Source: G965215225 sp965215225 | GTDB lineage: Bacteria > Pseudomonadota > Gammaproteobacteria > CBDBNL01 > JAAOII01 | DNA length: 64,000 bases | Direction of reading: 5' to 3' | NCBI GenBank assembly: GCA_965215225.1 | Contig: OZ244039.1 | Coordinates: forward strand, 1,178,001-1,242,000 | In this document: one piece after another, positions 42,725 to 51,321 of the stretch | Numbering within the stretch: the stretch's first letter is position 1 | How the letters are laid out: every line of letters starts with the position of its first letter | The notes under the pieces: model-generated | Database searches by the model: none | Told to the model about the DNA's origin: nothing | What the model saw: the letters and a program-made list of their open reading frames with translations, nothing else | Position numbers and translations under genes: made by a program

Positions 42725-43441
42725 ATGTATTTTATATTTGAAAGCGGCGGTAAGCAGTATAAGGCAAGTCCTGGACAGAGGGTTCGGGTTGAAAAATTGC
42801 CAATCGAAGAGGGTAAGCAGTTCTCTTTTGATAGACTGGTTATGAAAGCCGATGACGACAAGGTGGATTTCGGTTCTCCCTACCTTAAGGGAGAAGTGCT
42901 AGAGGCTCGTGTCGTTCAACATGGCAGGGGCGATAAGATTCCGGTAATCAAGTTCAAGAGACGAAAGCACTACTTGAAGCGGCTCAATCACCGCCAAGCC
43001 TATACTGAGGTAGAGATTCTGAGATTGGCGACGGCGAAGCCAGAAAAAGAACCTCAAGAGAATACCAAGCCCCAGACCCAAAAAGCAAAAGAAACCAAAG
43101 AGATGAAGGAAACAAAAGCAGAAAGCCCGGCAACAAACGAGGCGGAAGCAACAAAGGAGGCAAAGGCAGAAAGCCCAGCAACAAAAGAGACAAAGGAAAC
43201 AAAGGCAGAAAGCCCAGCAACAAGAGAGACAAAGACAGCAAAAGAGACGAACGAGATGAAAGCAACAGAGGAAGCAAAAGCAGAAAGCTCAGCAACGAAC
43301 GAGGCGGAAGCAACAAAGGAGGCAAAGGAAACGAAAGCAACAGAGGAAGCAAAAGCAGAAGGTCCGGCAACGAACGAGGCAGAGGCAACAAAGGAAGCAA
43401 AAGAGACGAAAGAGACAAAAGAAACAGGGGCAACCACATAG
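42725..43441 (+). CDS. rplU: Ribosomal protein L21 with a long low-complexity C-terminal tail
   Basis: Residues 1-100 are a complete L21 (MYFIFESGGKQYKASPGQRV, KFKRRKHYLKRLNHRQAYTEVEI). The protein then continues for about 138 residues of Lys/Glu/Thr/Ala-rich repeats (TKETKAES, NEAEATKEAK), whereas L21 normally stops near 103. I start it at ATG 42725; the upstream ATG at 42695 would precede the -10 box. The tail is encoded by imperfect purine-rich repeats and keeps the frame to a single stop, so it is probably translated and would protrude from the large subunit. Confidence 0.93.
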   Translation: MYFIFESGGKQYKASPGQRVRVEKLPIEEGKQFSFDRLVMKADDDKVDFGSPYLKGEVLEARVVQHGRGDKIPVIKFKRRKHYLKRLNHRQAYTEVEILRLATAKPEKEPQENTKPQTQKAKETKEMKETKAESPATNEAEATKEAKAESPATKETKETKAESPATRETKTAKETNEMKATEEAKAESSATNEAEATKEAKETKATEEAKAEGPATNEAEATKEAKETKETKETGATT

Positions 43442-43468
43442 AAGAATTCATAAAACTTAATTAGACTT

Positions 43469-43723
43469 ATGGCACATAAAAAAGCAGCGGGAAGTACCAG
43501 AAATGGTAGAGATTCCCATTCAAAAAGACTAGGCGTTAAGAAATTTGGTGGTGAGCAGGTGTTGGCAGGCGGGATATTGGTTCGCCAAAGGGGAACGAAA
43601 TTCCATCCAGGTCGGAATGTGGGTTGTGGCAAAGACCATACTCTGTTCGCCCTTACTGCTGGCAAGGTTTCTTTTACCATCAAAGGAAAGAACGCGTGTA
43701 AATATATCGAAGTCCTACCATAG
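43469..43723 (+). CDS. rpmA: Ribosomal protein L27
   Basis: An 84-residue protein (MAHKKAAGSTRNGRDSHSKR, GVKKFGGE, RQRGTKFHPG). It contributes its N-terminus to the peptidyl transferase region. It lies 27 bases after rplU and 21 before obgE, the standard order. Confidence 0.97.
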   Translation: MAHKKAAGSTRNGRDSHSKRLGVKKFGGEQVLAGGILVRQRGTKFHPGRNVGCGKDHTLFALTAGKVSFTIKGKNACKYIEVLP

Positions 43724-43744
43724 CTACTTGCTGGACAATCCCTA

Positions 43745-44755
43745 ATGGAGTTTGTTGATAAGGCAACAATCACTGTGAGGGCAGGTGATGGGGGCGATGG
43801 TGTTGTTAGTTTTCGCCGTGAGAAATACATTGCTCAGGGCGGGCCGGATGGTGGCGATGGAGGGGATGGAGGCAGTGTGTTTTTTAAGCCTGCCACCGAA
43901 CTCAATAGCCTATTGGACTATAAGTATCGGAGTGTTTATCGCGCCGGTAAAGGACAAAAGGGAAGCGGAAGTAGAAAACACGGCCAAAGTGGCGGTGATC
44001 TGAGACTGCCTTTGCCGATAGGAACTCTTGTCTATAACCTTAATACAGCTGAGCTCATAGGAGAAATCTTACCTTCCCAGGAGCTGTTGGTGGCCCAGGG
44101 AGGCAAAGGGGGCTTGGGCAATTATCGCTTTAAGTCTTCAACAAATCGCACCCCCCGCCATAGCACTGTGGGTCAGCTGGGTGAAGAAAGGCTGCTCAAG
44201 CTTGAGCTAAGACTCTTTGCCGATGTGGTCTTCATAGGTCTGCCAAATAGCGGCAAGTCGGCTCTCTTGGCCGCCTTAACTGACTCAGCGGTAAAGGTCG
44301 CTTCCTATCCTTTTTCTACTCTATCTCCTCAGCCAGGCATAGTCCAGCAGGACATAGACACTCCTCAGCTGGTGCTACTGGATTTGCCAGCTATTGCGGC
44401 CGAATCCTCTCAGGGGAAATGGCTGGGCGCTGATTTTCTCAGACACGCCCTGAGAGCCTCGTTGCTATTCTATGTTCTCAATGGGACAGATGAGGATCTG
44501 TGCCATAGCCTTCAAATCATCAAGCAAGAGCTAGCTCAGGTTGCCACCATATCGGATAAATTAAAGCAAAAACCCTATTGGATAATAATCACCGCCCAAG
44601 ACCTTCTCAATGAGAGACAAGAAGAAGCGGCAGCCAGGTTTATGGCAGAGTCTGAGGTGCCAGTATTCTTGCTTTCTAATCTTAACCGACAAGGGATGGA
44701 TTCGTTGATGGAAGAACTTAATGGCTTCTTCAGTAATATGGAACAGACCAAATGA
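43745..44755 (+). CDS. obgE: Obg/CgtA GTPase with altered G3 and G4 motifs
   Basis: A 336-residue ribosome-assembly GTPase. The glycine-rich Obg fold fills residues 1-158; the G domain has a good P-loop (GLPNSGKS, 165-172) and switch I (YPFSTLSPQPG). The G3 motif, normally DIPGLIEGA, reads DLPAIAAES (D213-A216), losing the gamma-phosphate glycine, and the G4 NKxD reads TAQD (283-286). Nucleotide specificity or hydrolysis may be changed. It overlaps proB by 4 bases (ATGA). Confidence 0.92.
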   Translation: MEFVDKATITVRAGDGGDGVVSFRREKYIAQGGPDGGDGGDGGSVFFKPATELNSLLDYKYRSVYRAGKGQKGSGSRKHGQSGGDLRLPLPIGTLVYNLNTAELIGEILPSQELLVAQGGKGGLGNYRFKSSTNRTPRHSTVGQLGEERLLKLELRLFADVVFIGLPNSGKSALLAALTDSAVKVASYPFSTLSPQPGIVQQDIDTPQLVLLDLPAIAAESSQGKWLGADFLRHALRASLLFYVLNGTDEDLCHSLQIIKQELAQVATISDKLKQKPYWIIITAQDLLNERQEEAAARFMAESEVPVFLLSNLNRQGMDSLMEELNGFFSNMEQTK

Positions 44756-45927
44756 GTCACATTTGGATAATAAAAATAGGCAGCTCGCTTCTTATCAATG
44801 AGAACCGCCAGCTCAATGAAGCCTTAATAGCTGGCTATGCTCGCCAACTGGCGAACCTAGCCGCCAAGCATATTCAGACCGTGCTGGTATCTTCTGGCGC
44901 GGTGGCAATGGGCAGCTCCAAGCTTAGTCTGAGCGTCCCGGCTAAGAAGCAGCCAATCCAAAAGACGACCCGACCCCAAGGGGGAGCTGGCAGCTCCAAG
45001 CCCAATCTGAACGCTCGCAGCCTGCAGGATTTACAGGTGGCAGCCGCCGTTGGTCAGATTGGCTTGATGAGTGCCTATGAGAGAATCTTTAGTAAGAACT
45101 CTCTCACTACCGCCCAGGTGCTGCTCACCCACAATGATATGAGGCAAAGGACCAGCTATCTTAATGCCCGCGCCACTCTTAATAATCTGCTCAATCTAGG
45201 AATAGTTCCCATAGTCAATGAAAATGACACAGTGATGGTAGAAGAGCTGTGCTTTGGCGACAATGATCAGCTGGCCGCTATGGTAGCCAATCTATTGAGT
45301 GCCGTCAAACTCATCATCTTGACCGATAGACAAGGACTCTATGATGAAGACCCACAAGTCAATCCCCATGCCAATCTCATTGAGGAGATCTATGCCGAAG
45401 ACGAGAGACTAAACCAAATAGCCAGCTCCAAGAGCGGTGAGATGGGACGAGGCGGTATGTCTAGCAAGATAAAAGCAGCAAAGCTGGCTGCCCATGCTGG
45501 CACCCATACTATTCTGGCAGCTGGAAGCAATCCAGCCGTTTTAACACAAATTGAAGGCGGCGCCAACCCTGGCACAGTCATCCGTTCTCGCCGCGAGACA
45601 TCGGCAGCACGCAAAAGGTGGCTGGCAGGTCAGCTGGGGGTGCATGGCAAACTTCATCTGGATAAGGGCGCTGTCAATGCCTTACGTCAGCGAGGAGTGA
45701 GCCTGCTACCAGTTGGCATTCTTAAGGCAGAAGGGAACTTTGAACGGGGCGATCTAGTCAGCTGCCTCAGCCCAATGGGTAAGGAGGTAGCACGCGGTTT
45801 AGTTAACTATGGCGCCGCCGAATGTAATAAGATCTGTGGCAAACCAACCAGCGCCATAGCCACAATTCTTGGCTATAAGTATGAAGAAGAACTGGTTCAT
45901 CGCGATAATCTGGTTCTAACCGATTAG
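44752..45927 (+). CDS. proB: Glutamate 5-kinase
   Basis: A 391-residue enzyme, the first step of proline synthesis. It has an amino-acid kinase domain (KIGSSLLIN, LVSSGAVAMG, NENDTV, GGMSSKIKAAKLA) and a C-terminal PUA domain (about 290-375). It is about 24 residues longer than E. coli ProB because of a Lys/Pro/Gln/Gly-rich insert near residues 60-85. It follows obgE as in many gammaproteobacteria; proA is not in the window. Confidence 0.95.
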   Translation: MSHIWIIKIGSSLLINENRQLNEALIAGYARQLANLAAKHIQTVLVSSGAVAMGSSKLSLSVPAKKQPIQKTTRPQGGAGSSKPNLNARSLQDLQVAAAVGQIGLMSAYERIFSKNSLTTAQVLLTHNDMRQRTSYLNARATLNNLLNLGIVPIVNENDTVMVEELCFGDNDQLAAMVANLLSAVKLIILTDRQGLYDEDPQVNPHANLIEEIYAEDERLNQIASSKSGEMGRGGMSSKIKAAKLAAHAGTHTILAAGSNPAVLTQIEGGANPGTVIRSRRETSAARKRWLAGQLGVHGKLHLDKGAVNALRQRGVSLLPVGILKAEGNFERGDLVSCLSPMGKEVARGLVNYGAAECNKICGKPTSAIATILGYKYEEELVHRDNLVLTD

Positions 45928-46071
45928 TTTTTCTAACAGCTGATGCCTATAAGCGACAGCTAGGGGCGCAAGCTTCCAGCTAGCCTTGGCATTTGCTCTT
46001 CTTATCAATCTAAAACCAGCTGCTCCTAAGATCAAATAGCAATCACCCCCAATCCCCTCCCCAATCATCCT

Positions 46072-46345
46072 TCCCAATCCCCAATCATTTTTCCCAATCA
46101 TTCTTCCCAATCATTCTTCCCAATCATTCTTCCCAATCATTCTTCCCAATCATTCTTCCCAATCATTCTTCCCAATCCTTCTTTCCAATCATTCTTCCCA
46201 ATCATTCTTCCCAATCATTCTTCCCAATCATTCTTCCCAATCATTCTTCCCAATCATTCTTCCCAATCCCCAATCATTCTTTCCAATCCCCAATCATTCT
46301 TCCCAATCATTCTTCCCAATCATTCTTCCCAATCATTCTTCCCAA
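46072..46345 (+). repeat. 13-bp minisatellite, about 20 imperfect copies
   Basis: Units of cattcttcccaat, with occasional shorter forms (ccccaatcatt), fill most of the gap between proB and dsbB. The period is not a multiple of three, so no coding role is likely. The rest of 45928-46489 has no gene that I can support. Confidence 0.9.
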
Positions 46346-46489
46346 TCACCAATCGGCTCTAATCACTTCACCGCTCAATGTCAATCTCAGGCTTTCATTG
46401 GTTAGGATAATCAAAGGTTTTGATTCATAAATAGTGATGCCGATTGCTTTGGATTTCAGCGCAGTTTCTTTTACGAGTCGGTATGAGTT

Positions 46490-46969
46490 TTAATTTGAGC
46501 TCTCGGCTTTTGGACGGCTAGTCAGAAGCAGAACCGCCAATAGTATATATAGGATAAAAGTCCAGTCCGCAATACTCAGACTGAGGAACTGCCATGGAAT
46601 CTGGGAACAATCGGCGGTGCCTACAAAGGCGTTGGTTAGCCAATTAATCAGACCACTAGCCTGAGCTGGGAAACAGTTGATGGCATCTCCTGTTGGTGGA
46701 AATCTTTCCAGCCATATATGCCTGCCGCCAACAACAAAACCAGCAAGGAGGAAGAGCCATTGCCATAGCTGGATGGCAAGATATGGGATGAGTTTGAAGG
46801 TTTGGAGGAAGAACCCCAGGGCAAGAGCCGCGAGGATCCACCTATCCAGAATACACAGGGGGCAAGGAAATAGTCCTAGCCATAGCTGAAAGTAGAAATA
46901 GGCGACCAGCAGAGCGCCAATACAAAGCAAAAAGGCAAGGGCACTAGTGGATTTCAATATATTCAACAT
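46490..46969 (-). CDS. dsbB: Disulfide bond formation protein DsbB
   Basis: A 159-residue inner-membrane oxidase that reoxidises DsbA with quinone. Four membrane segments are visible. Both cysteine pairs are present: C36-P-L-C39 in the first periplasmic loop and C99...C121 in the second. Its start lies within the last 26 bases of ispH. Confidence 0.92.
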   Translation of the reverse strand: MLNILKSTSALAFLLCIGALLVAYFYFQLWLGLFPCPLCILDRWILAALALGFFLQTFKLIPYLAIQLWQWLFLLAGFVVGGRHIWLERFPPTGDAINCFPAQASGLINWLTNAFVGTADCSQIPWQFLSLSIADWTFILYILLAVLLLTSRPKAESSN

Positions 46970-47909
46970 CTTTTAGTTTCTTCATTTTGGCAGGGAGATT
47001 GAAAACAATATTCTCTTCTGTTCCGCTGGTGGTGGTGATTTGGTTTCCGCCCCATTTTTTCAGCATTGAGAGGACTTCTTGGACTAGCTTCTCGGGGGCT
47101 GAGGCGCCAGCGGTTAAGCCCACTGTTTTAACCTTGTCAAACCACTGCTGATTTAAGTCCTTTATGCCATCTATCAGATAGGAGGCTATGCCGCGGCGGC
47201 GCGCCAGCTCACATAGACGGTTGGAGTTGGAACTATTGCTTGAGCCTATCACTAGGATAAGGTCGCATTGTTCAGCTAGTTCCTTGACCGCATTTTGGCG
47301 ATTTTGGGTTGCATAGCAGATATCGTCTTTGGGCGGTCCCTTTATCTTAGGAAAGCGCTTCTTTAAGACGGCGATTATCTCCTGGGTATCATCAACCGAC
47401 AGGGTGGTCTGAGTGACATAGGCAAGATAGTCTGGGTTGCGAACCTTGATGGATTTGGCTTGGGCTAGGTCTTCCACCAGATAGATAGTGCCACCATTGG
47501 AGCTGTTGAATTGACCCAGGGTTCCTTCCACTTCGGGATGATTATTGTGACCAATGAGAATACATTCTCTTCCTTCACTACTGAACTTATGAACCTCAAG
47601 GTGCACTTTGGTCACTAGGGGACAGGTGGCATCAAAAATCCTTAGCTGTCTTGCCTTTGCTTCCTGTTGGACCTGATGGGATACCCCATGGGCGCTGAAA
47701 ATGACAATGCTCTTGGGTGGAATTTCGTTTATCTGGTCTACAAATATGGCGCCTAGGCGCTGCAGCTCTTCTATGACAAATTTATTATGGACAATCTCAT
47801 GTCTTATGTAGATTGGTTTGCCGAATAGCTTAAGGGCTCTCTCTACCATCAGAACCGCTCTCTCTACCCCAGCGCAAAACCCACGCGGTTGTGCCAAAAT
47901 GATCTTCAT
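46944..47909 (-). CDS. ispH: 4-hydroxy-3-methylbut-2-enyl diphosphate reductase
   Basis: A 321-residue iron-sulfur enzyme, the last step of the MEP isoprenoid pathway. Cluster cysteines are in PRGFCAGVERAV (C12), DATCPLVTKVH and DDICYATQNRQ; the conserved His and Glu regions (RHEIVHN, IGHNNHPEVEGT) and GASAPE near the end are present. A TATAAT box lies 16 bases upstream. Confidence 0.97.
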   Translation of the reverse strand: MKIILAQPRGFCAGVERAVLMVERALKLFGKPIYIRHEIVHNKFVIEELQRLGAIFVDQINEIPPKSIVIFSAHGVSHQVQQEAKARQLRIFDATCPLVTKVHLEVHKFSSEGRECILIGHNNHPEVEGTLGQFNSSNGGTIYLVEDLAQAKSIKVRNPDYLAYVTQTTLSVDDTQEIIAVLKKRFPKIKGPPKDDICYATQNRQNAVKELAEQCDLILVIGSSNSSNSNRLCELARRRGIASYLIDGIKDLNQQWFDKVKTVGLTAGASAPEKLVQEVLSMLKKWGGNQITTTSGTEENIVFNLPAKMKKLKDVEYIEIH

Positions 47910-47925
47910 AGGATTATTCTAAGGG

Positions 47926-47931
47926 ATTATA
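47926..47931 (-). promoter_or_regulatory. Probable -10 box of ispH-dsbB
   Basis: TATAAT on the minus strand, 16 bases before the ispH ATG. Confidence 0.55.
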
Positions 47932-47946
47932 TGCTTGATTGCCCAT

Positions 47947-48621
47947 TCATAATTTTTGTTCATTTAAGTAAGCTACTATAAGTTTTTTTACTTTTTTAGA
48001 AGCTCTTTTAATTGGTGCTACGCTAGCCACCGTTGTCACTCTGCCTTTATTATCAAAAACAAAATCGTTTTGATATGCTTGATTGCAGAATTGGCATTGT
48101 GGAATTATGTTGCCCATTCCTACAGGTTTGGCAGGGTCTTGGTGTGCTTCATGTAATTTGATTTTATCTTCTCCATACCTCCAACTTTTCTTCCCTTCTT
48201 TTGCCCCGCAAGTAGCACAACGATTTCTAAACTGCTCTTTAATTTCGTTGAAATTTATAGGCAGTCGCGCTCTTCTAACATTGCTAAAAGAAAATTCAGG
48301 GGATACTTTGTAGGGATCTAATATGTGACCTCCTTTGCCATCACTTTCAAGTTTCCAACCATCTCTTTTGAGATGTCTAACCTGCTGGTCTGTAGCCGTG
48401 TTGGGCAAAATACGGTTGACCACTTTTGCGATAGAACTTTTGCTTACCATCTCGTTTGGATTGGACTTATAGCGAATATATAATATGGCAAGCCAAATAT
48501 ATTTAGTAGTGAATTTCTTGGGGAGTTTTACTCCATACTCCTCCAAGTGTTCTTTATAGATAGGGAATAACTCTTCCCAAGCTTGTTCTATATCTTTTTT
48601 AGCTATTGAGCTGTATTCCAT
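47947..48621 (-). CDS. HNH-type type II restriction endonuclease
   Basis: A 224-residue protein. The C-terminal half carries a zinc-stabilised HNH motif: CATC (C135, C138), KLHEAHQD (H157, H160), GNIIPQCQFC (N171, C176, C179). The N-terminal half contains a probable DNA-binding region (NTATDQQVRHLKRDGWKL). It begins inside the last 23 bases of the adjacent methylase gene, the arrangement expected of a type II pair. The recognition site cannot be read from the sequence. Confidence 0.82.
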   Translation of the reverse strand: MEYSSIAKKDIEQAWEELFPIYKEHLEEYGVKLPKKFTTKYIWLAILYIRYKSNPNEMVSKSSIAKVVNRILPNTATDQQVRHLKRDGWKLESDGKGGHILDPYKVSPEFSFSNVRRARLPINFNEIKEQFRNRCATCGAKEGKKSWRYGEDKIKLHEAHQDPAKPVGMGNIIPQCQFCNQAYQNDFVFDNKGRVTTVASVAPIKRASKKVKKLIVAYLNEQKL

Positions 48622-49525
48622 CTAGTCTAATCGATATTGTGGGTAGCATATTTTTATCAATTTCATATCCTATGCATTGCCGATTTTCCTGTAAAGCACC
48701 TACCGCAGTTGTTCCAGTCCCAATGAACGGGTCTAATACTAGGTCTCCTTCCTTACTAAATATCCTTATTAGGTGTCTAATAATATCCAGTGGCTTAACC
48801 GCCATATGATTGTATTTCTCCCTTGTCTTCGGACAAGGAATAATCGTGCTGGGAAACTTGTTGGGTTCTATCAGTGGATCAGCTACATTTACCAATCCAG
48901 TGCCATACTCTAACCAATTATTTACAAAGGTCCCTTCTTTCGGCTTTTGAGCTAGGACAATTAGTTCCATTCGGGGTTTTAGTTGGGGGGTTTTCCTGTT
49001 GCCTAGTTCTTTTAGGATACTTGCCTTTTCTGCTTCCGATATATTCATTTTTTTGACAAAATGGGTCTGGCTAAAAGCCTTTGGTTGCCCTTCATACTGC
49101 CAGGCAATAATGTCCCTGACTTCAAATGATACATTCTCTAATGCCATCGCGGTATGGTGTATTAAGCGTGGCTGGCCGAAGCAGAGCATAAACCCTCCTG
49201 GTTTTAGCACCCTCATACATTCCTCCCCTACCTTTGAAAGAAATTTTTGTAGTCTTATTCCCTGGCTAGCATCAAATTTTTGCCCCATCGGTAGCCCACC
49301 AATTACTCCTTTTTTTACCCTCTTGTGTAATTTTTCGTTATCCCAACCGTCATCCATCCCATCAATAAAATAGGGAGGGTCTGTTAGGACAAGTGATACC
49401 GACCTGTCTTCTAATTGTGGCATTCTGATACAGGATTGGTTATATATGGTGTAGCCATCACCTTCTATAACCCTTTCGTTCTCGGTCCTTTTCGCCACTG
49501 CTTGACCCATAGCAAAATCGCTCAT
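48599..49525 (-). CDS. DNA methyltransferase (beta-class, DPPY), partner of the HNH endonuclease
   Basis: An amino-methyltransferase (N6-adenine or N4-cytosine). The catalytic TDPPYF precedes the SAM motif LDPFIGTGTTAVGAL, the beta-class order. I choose ATG 49525 (MSDFAMGQAV); the ATG at 49558 is not conserved in the second copy, which has TAT there on the plus strand where CAT is needed. The protein is 308 residues. A second, nearly identical gene lies at 57262. Overlap with the endonuclease start ensures co-translation. Confidence 0.92.
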   Translation of the reverse strand: MSDFAMGQAVAKRTENERVIEGDGYTIYNQSCIRMPQLEDRSVSLVLTDPPYFIDGMDDGWDNEKLHKRVKKGVIGGLPMGQKFDASQGIRLQKFLSKVGEECMRVLKPGGFMLCFGQPRLIHHTAMALENVSFEVRDIIAWQYEGQPKAFSQTHFVKKMNISEAEKASILKELGNRKTPQLKPRMELIVLAQKPKEGTFVNNWLEYGTGLVNVADPLIEPNKFPSTIIPCPKTREKYNHMAVKPLDIIRHLIRIFSKEGDLVLDPFIGTGTTAVGALQENRQCIGYEIDKNMLPTISIRLDGIQLNS

Positions 49526-49659
49526 CTTATTAGCTCCCTGTAATCTCTTGGCTGTCATTCCTTATTCTGAGGGGGTTCATTATTAAATAGTTCATCAATT
49601 TACATCATATGATGCAAATTCGCACTTAAATTCAATTTTTTTCATTTAAATCCATTTTT

Positions 49660-49758
49660 TTCGCAGATTTTGTTTTTTTCGGTAATTTTTGCTTTTTTTG
49701 TAATTTTTGCTTTCCCCCTGTATAACGCTTCAATGTATATAATTATGCAAACCTTTCT
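49660..49758 (+). repeat. Dispersed intergenic repeat, family A copy 2
   Basis: A T-rich block then ctgtataacgcttcaatg and tataattatgcaaacc, matching 8636-8718. A short open frame across it (49670-49864) has no protein-like character. Confidence 0.75.
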
Positions 49759-49897
49759 ATTAGTCAATGAACTAGTAGAATTAGCTATTCATCTTCTTTC
49801 GATGTTGTTAGAACAAAAGTCTTTACCTCCCTGTATTCCAATAACCTCTCATCCAAGAAAATAGGTGACGCACTTATGATGCAAATTCGCATTTTTC

Positions 49898-49939
49898 CTG
49901 TATAACGCTTCAATGGTTATAATTATGCAAACCTTTCTT
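49898..49939 (+). repeat. Dispersed intergenic repeat, family A copy 3
   Basis: The right half only (ctgtataacgcttcaatg, ttataattatgcaaacc), preceded by cacttatgatgcaaattc, which also occurs at 58388. The gap 49526-50011 contains only these repeats. Confidence 0.75.
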
Positions 49940-50090
49940 TACATATTGATAAACCCCTTTGTTGATTAGAGGTGTTGCCCTTATAATGGAAATCATGTTT
50001 AGTTAATATATGGGAATTATACGGTATTTTCCACAAATTTATAAATAATGAGATAAAATATTTGAATTTTATGAAAACCTATACTGTACT

Positions 50091-51053
50091 ATGAAGATGA
50101 AAGCTAAAGAAGTTAGGAAAGTAGCAAAGACGATAAGTGTCTTTAAGTTTATGGAGGATTTTCCGACTGAGGAGAAGGCAAGAGCCCATTTTGAGAATAG
50201 GCGCTGGGGTGGTGAAGTGTCCTGCGTTCATTGTAATAGCCACCGAGTTAGCAAGATTCATACTGTTAAGAAGCCGGGTTATTATCTATGTAAGGACTGT
50301 CGCAAGCAATTTAGTGTTAGGACGAAGTCGTTAATGGAGAACAGCAATCTGGGCTTCAGGACGTGGTTATTTGCTATCTATGTGATGATGACGGCGAGAA
50401 AAGGCATCTCGTCCTTACAGCTGAGCAAGGAGTTGGGGATTACTCAGGCGTCGGCTTGGTTTTTACAAGCGAGGATAAGAGAGGGTTGTAAGACCGATGG
50501 TGATATGTTGGAAGGTCTTATCGAGGTAGATGAGACCTATATTGGTGGCAAGGAAGGTAATAAGCATAAGAACAAACAGACGGCGGGGACTCAAGGTCGG
50601 TCTGAGAAGACGAAGACGGCCGTAGTGGGAATGCGGAGTCGTTCAGGTAAAGTGAAGGCACAGTCAATGGAAGGGGTGAATAGTACCAAGCTACAGAAGT
50701 TCATCGATAAGCATGTCGTTCGGGGTGGCAGTGTTCTTTCGACTGATGAGGCGAAGTTTTATAAGCCGGTTCGTGGCTACGATAAACTCCTAGTTAATCA
50801 TAGTGTGGGGAAGTGGGTAGATGGAGTGGCTCATACGAACGGGATTGAGTCGGTATGGGCCCTATTGAAGCGGGGTTATCACGGGACGTTCCACCATTTT
50901 TCGAAGAAGCATCTTGATCGCTATCTTAGCGAGTTTAGTTTTCGTCTGAATCAAGGGAATTGTGAAAGGGATACGATTGACCGCATCAACTCCTTATGCG
51001 ATAATCTGAGCGGGAGGAGGTTAAGGTATCAGGATCTAATCGCCAACGCATAG
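50091..51053 (+). CDS. IS1595-family transposase
   Basis: A 320-residue transposase. The N-terminal zinc ribbon (CVHCNSH...YYLCKDC) and a helix-turn-helix (SSLQLSKELGITQASAW) precede the ISXO2-like DDE domain: VDETYIGGKEGN, STDEAKFY and the later NGIESVWALLKRG. A TATACT box 5 bases before the ATG and no Shine-Dalgarno suggest a leaderless message. It appears complete. Confidence 0.95.
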   Translation: MKMKAKEVRKVAKTISVFKFMEDFPTEEKARAHFENRRWGGEVSCVHCNSHRVSKIHTVKKPGYYLCKDCRKQFSVRTKSLMENSNLGFRTWLFAIYVMMTARKGISSLQLSKELGITQASAWFLQARIREGCKTDGDMLEGLIEVDETYIGGKEGNKHKNKQTAGTQGRSEKTKTAVVGMRSRSGKVKAQSMEGVNSTKLQKFIDKHVVRGGSVLSTDEAKFYKPVRGYDKLLVNHSVGKWVDGVAHTNGIESVWALLKRGYHGTFHHFSKKHLDRYLSEFSFRLNQGNCERDTIDRINSLCDNLSGRRLRYQDLIANA

Positions 51054-51183
51054 ACTTCGGGGGGTGTAAAGAGGGAGCAGATGATTAAGAGCCGCAGAGG
51101 ATCCTATTTATTTGGGTGCGTCCTTTAGTTGTCCTTATACTTTACAAGAAACTGACATGGGAGGATTCACAAGAGAGAATATT

Positions 51184-51306
51184 ATGAAAAAGAAAGCCCC
51201 AGAAGAAGCGAAGTTTAACCACTTCACAGCTTTTCTTTTACAGACGCTTGTCAAAAAGAAGGCAAGAAATAAGGGAATTTATAAATTTGTGGAAAATACC
51301 GTATAA
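51184..51306 (+). CDS. Small conserved protein encoded in the IS, 40 residues
   Basis: A basic 40-residue ORF (MKKKAPEEAKFNHF...KFVENTV) downstream of the transposase; its stop lies in the right inverted repeat. Related codons occur in the 218-bp element at 57035-57252, where differences are synonymous or conservative (K/R, N/D, V/I, with H/R and A/D), and a 20-codon length change keeps the frame. That argues for a real protein. I choose ATG 51184 because the similarity in the second copy starts just before it. Function unknown; it may aid transposition or element maintenance. Confidence 0.55.
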   Translation: MKKKAPEEAKFNHFTAFLLQTLVKKKARNKGIYKFVENTV

Positions 51307-51307
51307 T
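51302..51307 (+). promoter_or_regulatory. Outward -10 box in the IS right end, facing the giant lipoprotein gene
   Basis: TATAAT in the inverted repeat lies 14 bases before ATG 51322. The IS separates the gene from its original upstream sequence, so this box may now drive it. A possible -35 (TTTATA at 51278-51283) is weak. Confidence 0.45.
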
Positions 51308-51321
51308 TCCCTAATATATTC

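Larger units (their letters stand above)
50012..51311 (+). mobile_element. Intact IS1595-family insertion sequence, 1,300 bp
   Basis: Perfect 35-bp inverted repeats (50012-50046 and 51277-51311, starting GGGAATTATACGG) bound a transposase and a 40-codon ORF. An 8-bp target duplication TAATATAT flanks it at 50004-50011 and 51312-51319, the length made by IS1595 elements. Perfect repeats and duplication indicate a recent insertion. Each inverted repeat contains an outward TATAAT. Confidence 0.95.

Noticed and set aside
42984..43830. Leu/Ser-rich minus-strand ORFs opposite rplU-rpmA
   Set aside because: They mirror the L21 tail repeats; rplU, rpmA and obgE on the plus strand are certain.
49670..49864. 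64-codon ORF between methylase and IS
   Set aside because: Phe-rich frame caused by T-runs in the dispersed repeat; no ribosome site and not conserved in the other copies.
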